Shown here: piece by piece, positions 63,282 to 64,000 of the stretch
Layout of the letters: each line of letters starts with the position of its first letter
Position numbering within the stretch: the stretch's first letter is position 1
Source of the DNA: CAWBJP01 sp963789165
GTDB lineage: Bacteria > Actinomycetota > Acidimicrobiia > IMCC26256 > BP-133
Reading direction: 5' to 3'
NCBI GenBank assembly: GCA_963789165.1
Contig: CAWBJP010000013.1
Location: 8,345-72,344 of the forward strand
DNA: 64,000 bases
The notes under the pieces: model-generated
Databases searched by the model: none
Told to the model about the DNA's origin: nothing
Seen by the model: the letters and a program-made list of their open reading frames with translations, nothing else
Program-made: the position numbers and the translations under genes

Positions 63282-64000
63282 GCGCCTCCCGCATGGGGAC
63301 GAGCAGGTTCTGGGTGCCCCGGGCCGCGGAGCGGACGTCCTCGAGGGCGGCCTTGACGCCGGCGTTGTCCCGCCGGGCCCGCAGTTCCCGCAGGCGCTCG
63401 CCCTGCTGGGCCTCCAGGGCCGGGTCGACGGAGAGGAGGTCTTCCGGCAGGGCATTCCCCCCGGTGAACCGGTTGACGCCGACGATGACCTTGTCGCCGT
63501 CGTCGACGCCCTTGGCCCACTGGTAGGCGGCCTTTTCGATCTCGTCCTGCATGAAGCCCGCCTCGATGGCGGGCACCGACCCGCCGAGGTCGTCGATCTT
63601 GGTGATGTAGCGCCAGGCGCCGGCTTCCACCGCGTCGGTGAGCGACTCCACGAAGTAGGAACCGCCGAGAGGGTCTGCGGTATCGGTCACGCCCGCCTCG
63701 TGGGCGATGATCTGCTGGGTTCGCAGGGCGAGCTTCGCCGCCCGCTCGCTGGGGAGCGCCAGCGCCTCGTCGTAGCCGTTGGTGTGCAGCGACTGGGTGC
63801 CGCCCAACACCGCCCCCAGGGCCTGCAGCGTGGTGCGCACGATGTTGTTCTCAGGCTGCTGGGCGGTGAGCGTCGACCCGCCCGTCTGGGTGTGGAAGCG
63901 CAGCAGCTTGGAGCGCTCGTCGGTGGCGCCGAAACGTTCGGTCATGATCCGGTACCACATCCGGCGTGCGGCCCGGAACTTGGCCACCTCCTCGAAGAAG
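63205..64000 (-). CDS. Methylmalonyl-CoA mutase-like large subunit, C-terminal part; runs off window
   Basis: This is an acyl-CoA mutase of the methylmalonyl/isobutyryl-CoA mutase family, the substrate-binding TIM-barrel part. About 264 residues are inside the window, beginning FFEEVAKFRAARRMWYRIM at the edge. Clear family stretches are FHTQTGGSTLTAQQPENN, GAVLGGTQSLHTNGYDEAL and DPLGGSYFVESLTD. The protein ends at YRPSR without a B12-binding domain, as in the large subunits of two-part mutases such as IcmA or MeaA-like proteins; the B12 subunit should be encoded elsewhere. The residues that set substrate preference lie outside the window. Confidence 0.92.
   Translation of the reverse strand, partial: FFEEVAKFRAARRMWYRIMTERFGATDERSKLLRFHTQTGGSTLTAQQPENNIVRTTLQALGAVLGGTQSLHTNGYDEALALPSERAAKLALRTQQIIAHEAGVTDTADPLGGSYFVESLTDAVEAGAWRYITKIDDLGGSVPAIEAGFMQDEIEKAAYQWAKGVDDGDKVIVGVNRFTGGNALPEDLLSVDPALEAQQGERLRELRARRDNAGVKAALEDVRSAARGTQNLLVPMREALKRLATLGEVSDVLREEFGVYRPSR

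Overview
The window is very GC-rich, actinobacterial chromosomal DNA. Several gene families fix the phylum: a mycothiol-dependent-type maleylpyruvate isomerase, an F420/luciferase-like oxidoreductase, a SARP-type regulator, a PASTA Ser/Thr kinase and the L_180-type NAD-glutamate dehydrogenase. The secreted proteins built from GYW.V.SDGG.F.FG repeats and the small 61-codon protein at 62705 look most like Acidimicrobiia (inference; no search was run). I see no rRNA, tRNA, CRISPR array, phage or intact insertion sequence.

Layout. 1-6133 (minus): ilvD, an Fpg/Nei glycosylase, a sugar-type solute-binding lipoprotein and the N-terminal half of a large NAD-glutamate dehydrogenase. 6152-10700 (plus): a molybdenum hydroxylase operon (large, FAD and 2Fe-2S subunits) ending in an enoyl-CoA hydratase. 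10730-16584: small accessory genes, namely a cis-CaaD-type tautomerase, a YcxB-like protein, a sigma-like membrane protein, a crotonase, a secreted protein and an LLM-class oxidoreductase. 16648-19937 (minus): gatC-gatA-gatB. 20018-23281 (plus): a cupredoxin lipoprotein, an internally duplicated lipoprotein and a DEAD-box helicase. 23301-30274: a maleylpyruvate isomerase-like protein, a large SARP-cyclase-NB-ARC regulator, an alanyl-tRNA editing protein and a long-chain acyl-CoA synthetase. 30423-37412 (minus): three tandem secreted GH26-like proteins, each ending in a six-unit propeller-like domain. 37593-46077 (minus): an esterase, a ferredoxin and a branched-chain-type ABC transporter operon that runs, with overlapping starts, into a secreted anchored protein. 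46148-54981: an SCP2 protein, a PASTA kinase, small membrane proteins, ligA and a two-component system. 55184-64000: a Lys/Ala/Pro-repeat protein, RidA, an SDR, mnmA, cysteine desulfurase, a PaaK-like protein and the end of an acyl-CoA mutase large subunit.

Two themes deserve attention. First, at least seven genes, including gatA, which is normally essential, are broken by single-base indels, mostly one extra base. Protein similarity resumes immediately in another frame and total lengths become divisible by three once corrected. The simplest reading is consensus error in a draft assembly, so apparent fusions (lipoprotein-helicase, possibly large subunit-FAD subunit) and apparent pseudogenes should not be taken at face value. 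Second, the GH26-like triplet shows strongly homogenised 3' halves and two copies share an upstream motif, suggesting a recently expanded or gene-converted exopolysaccharide-acting surface system.

The order cysteine desulfurase - mnmA - ligA - gatC - gatA - gatB on one strand matches the conserved order of other Actinomycetota, here separated by blocks of accessory genes. No gene-free stretch exceeds about 300 bases.
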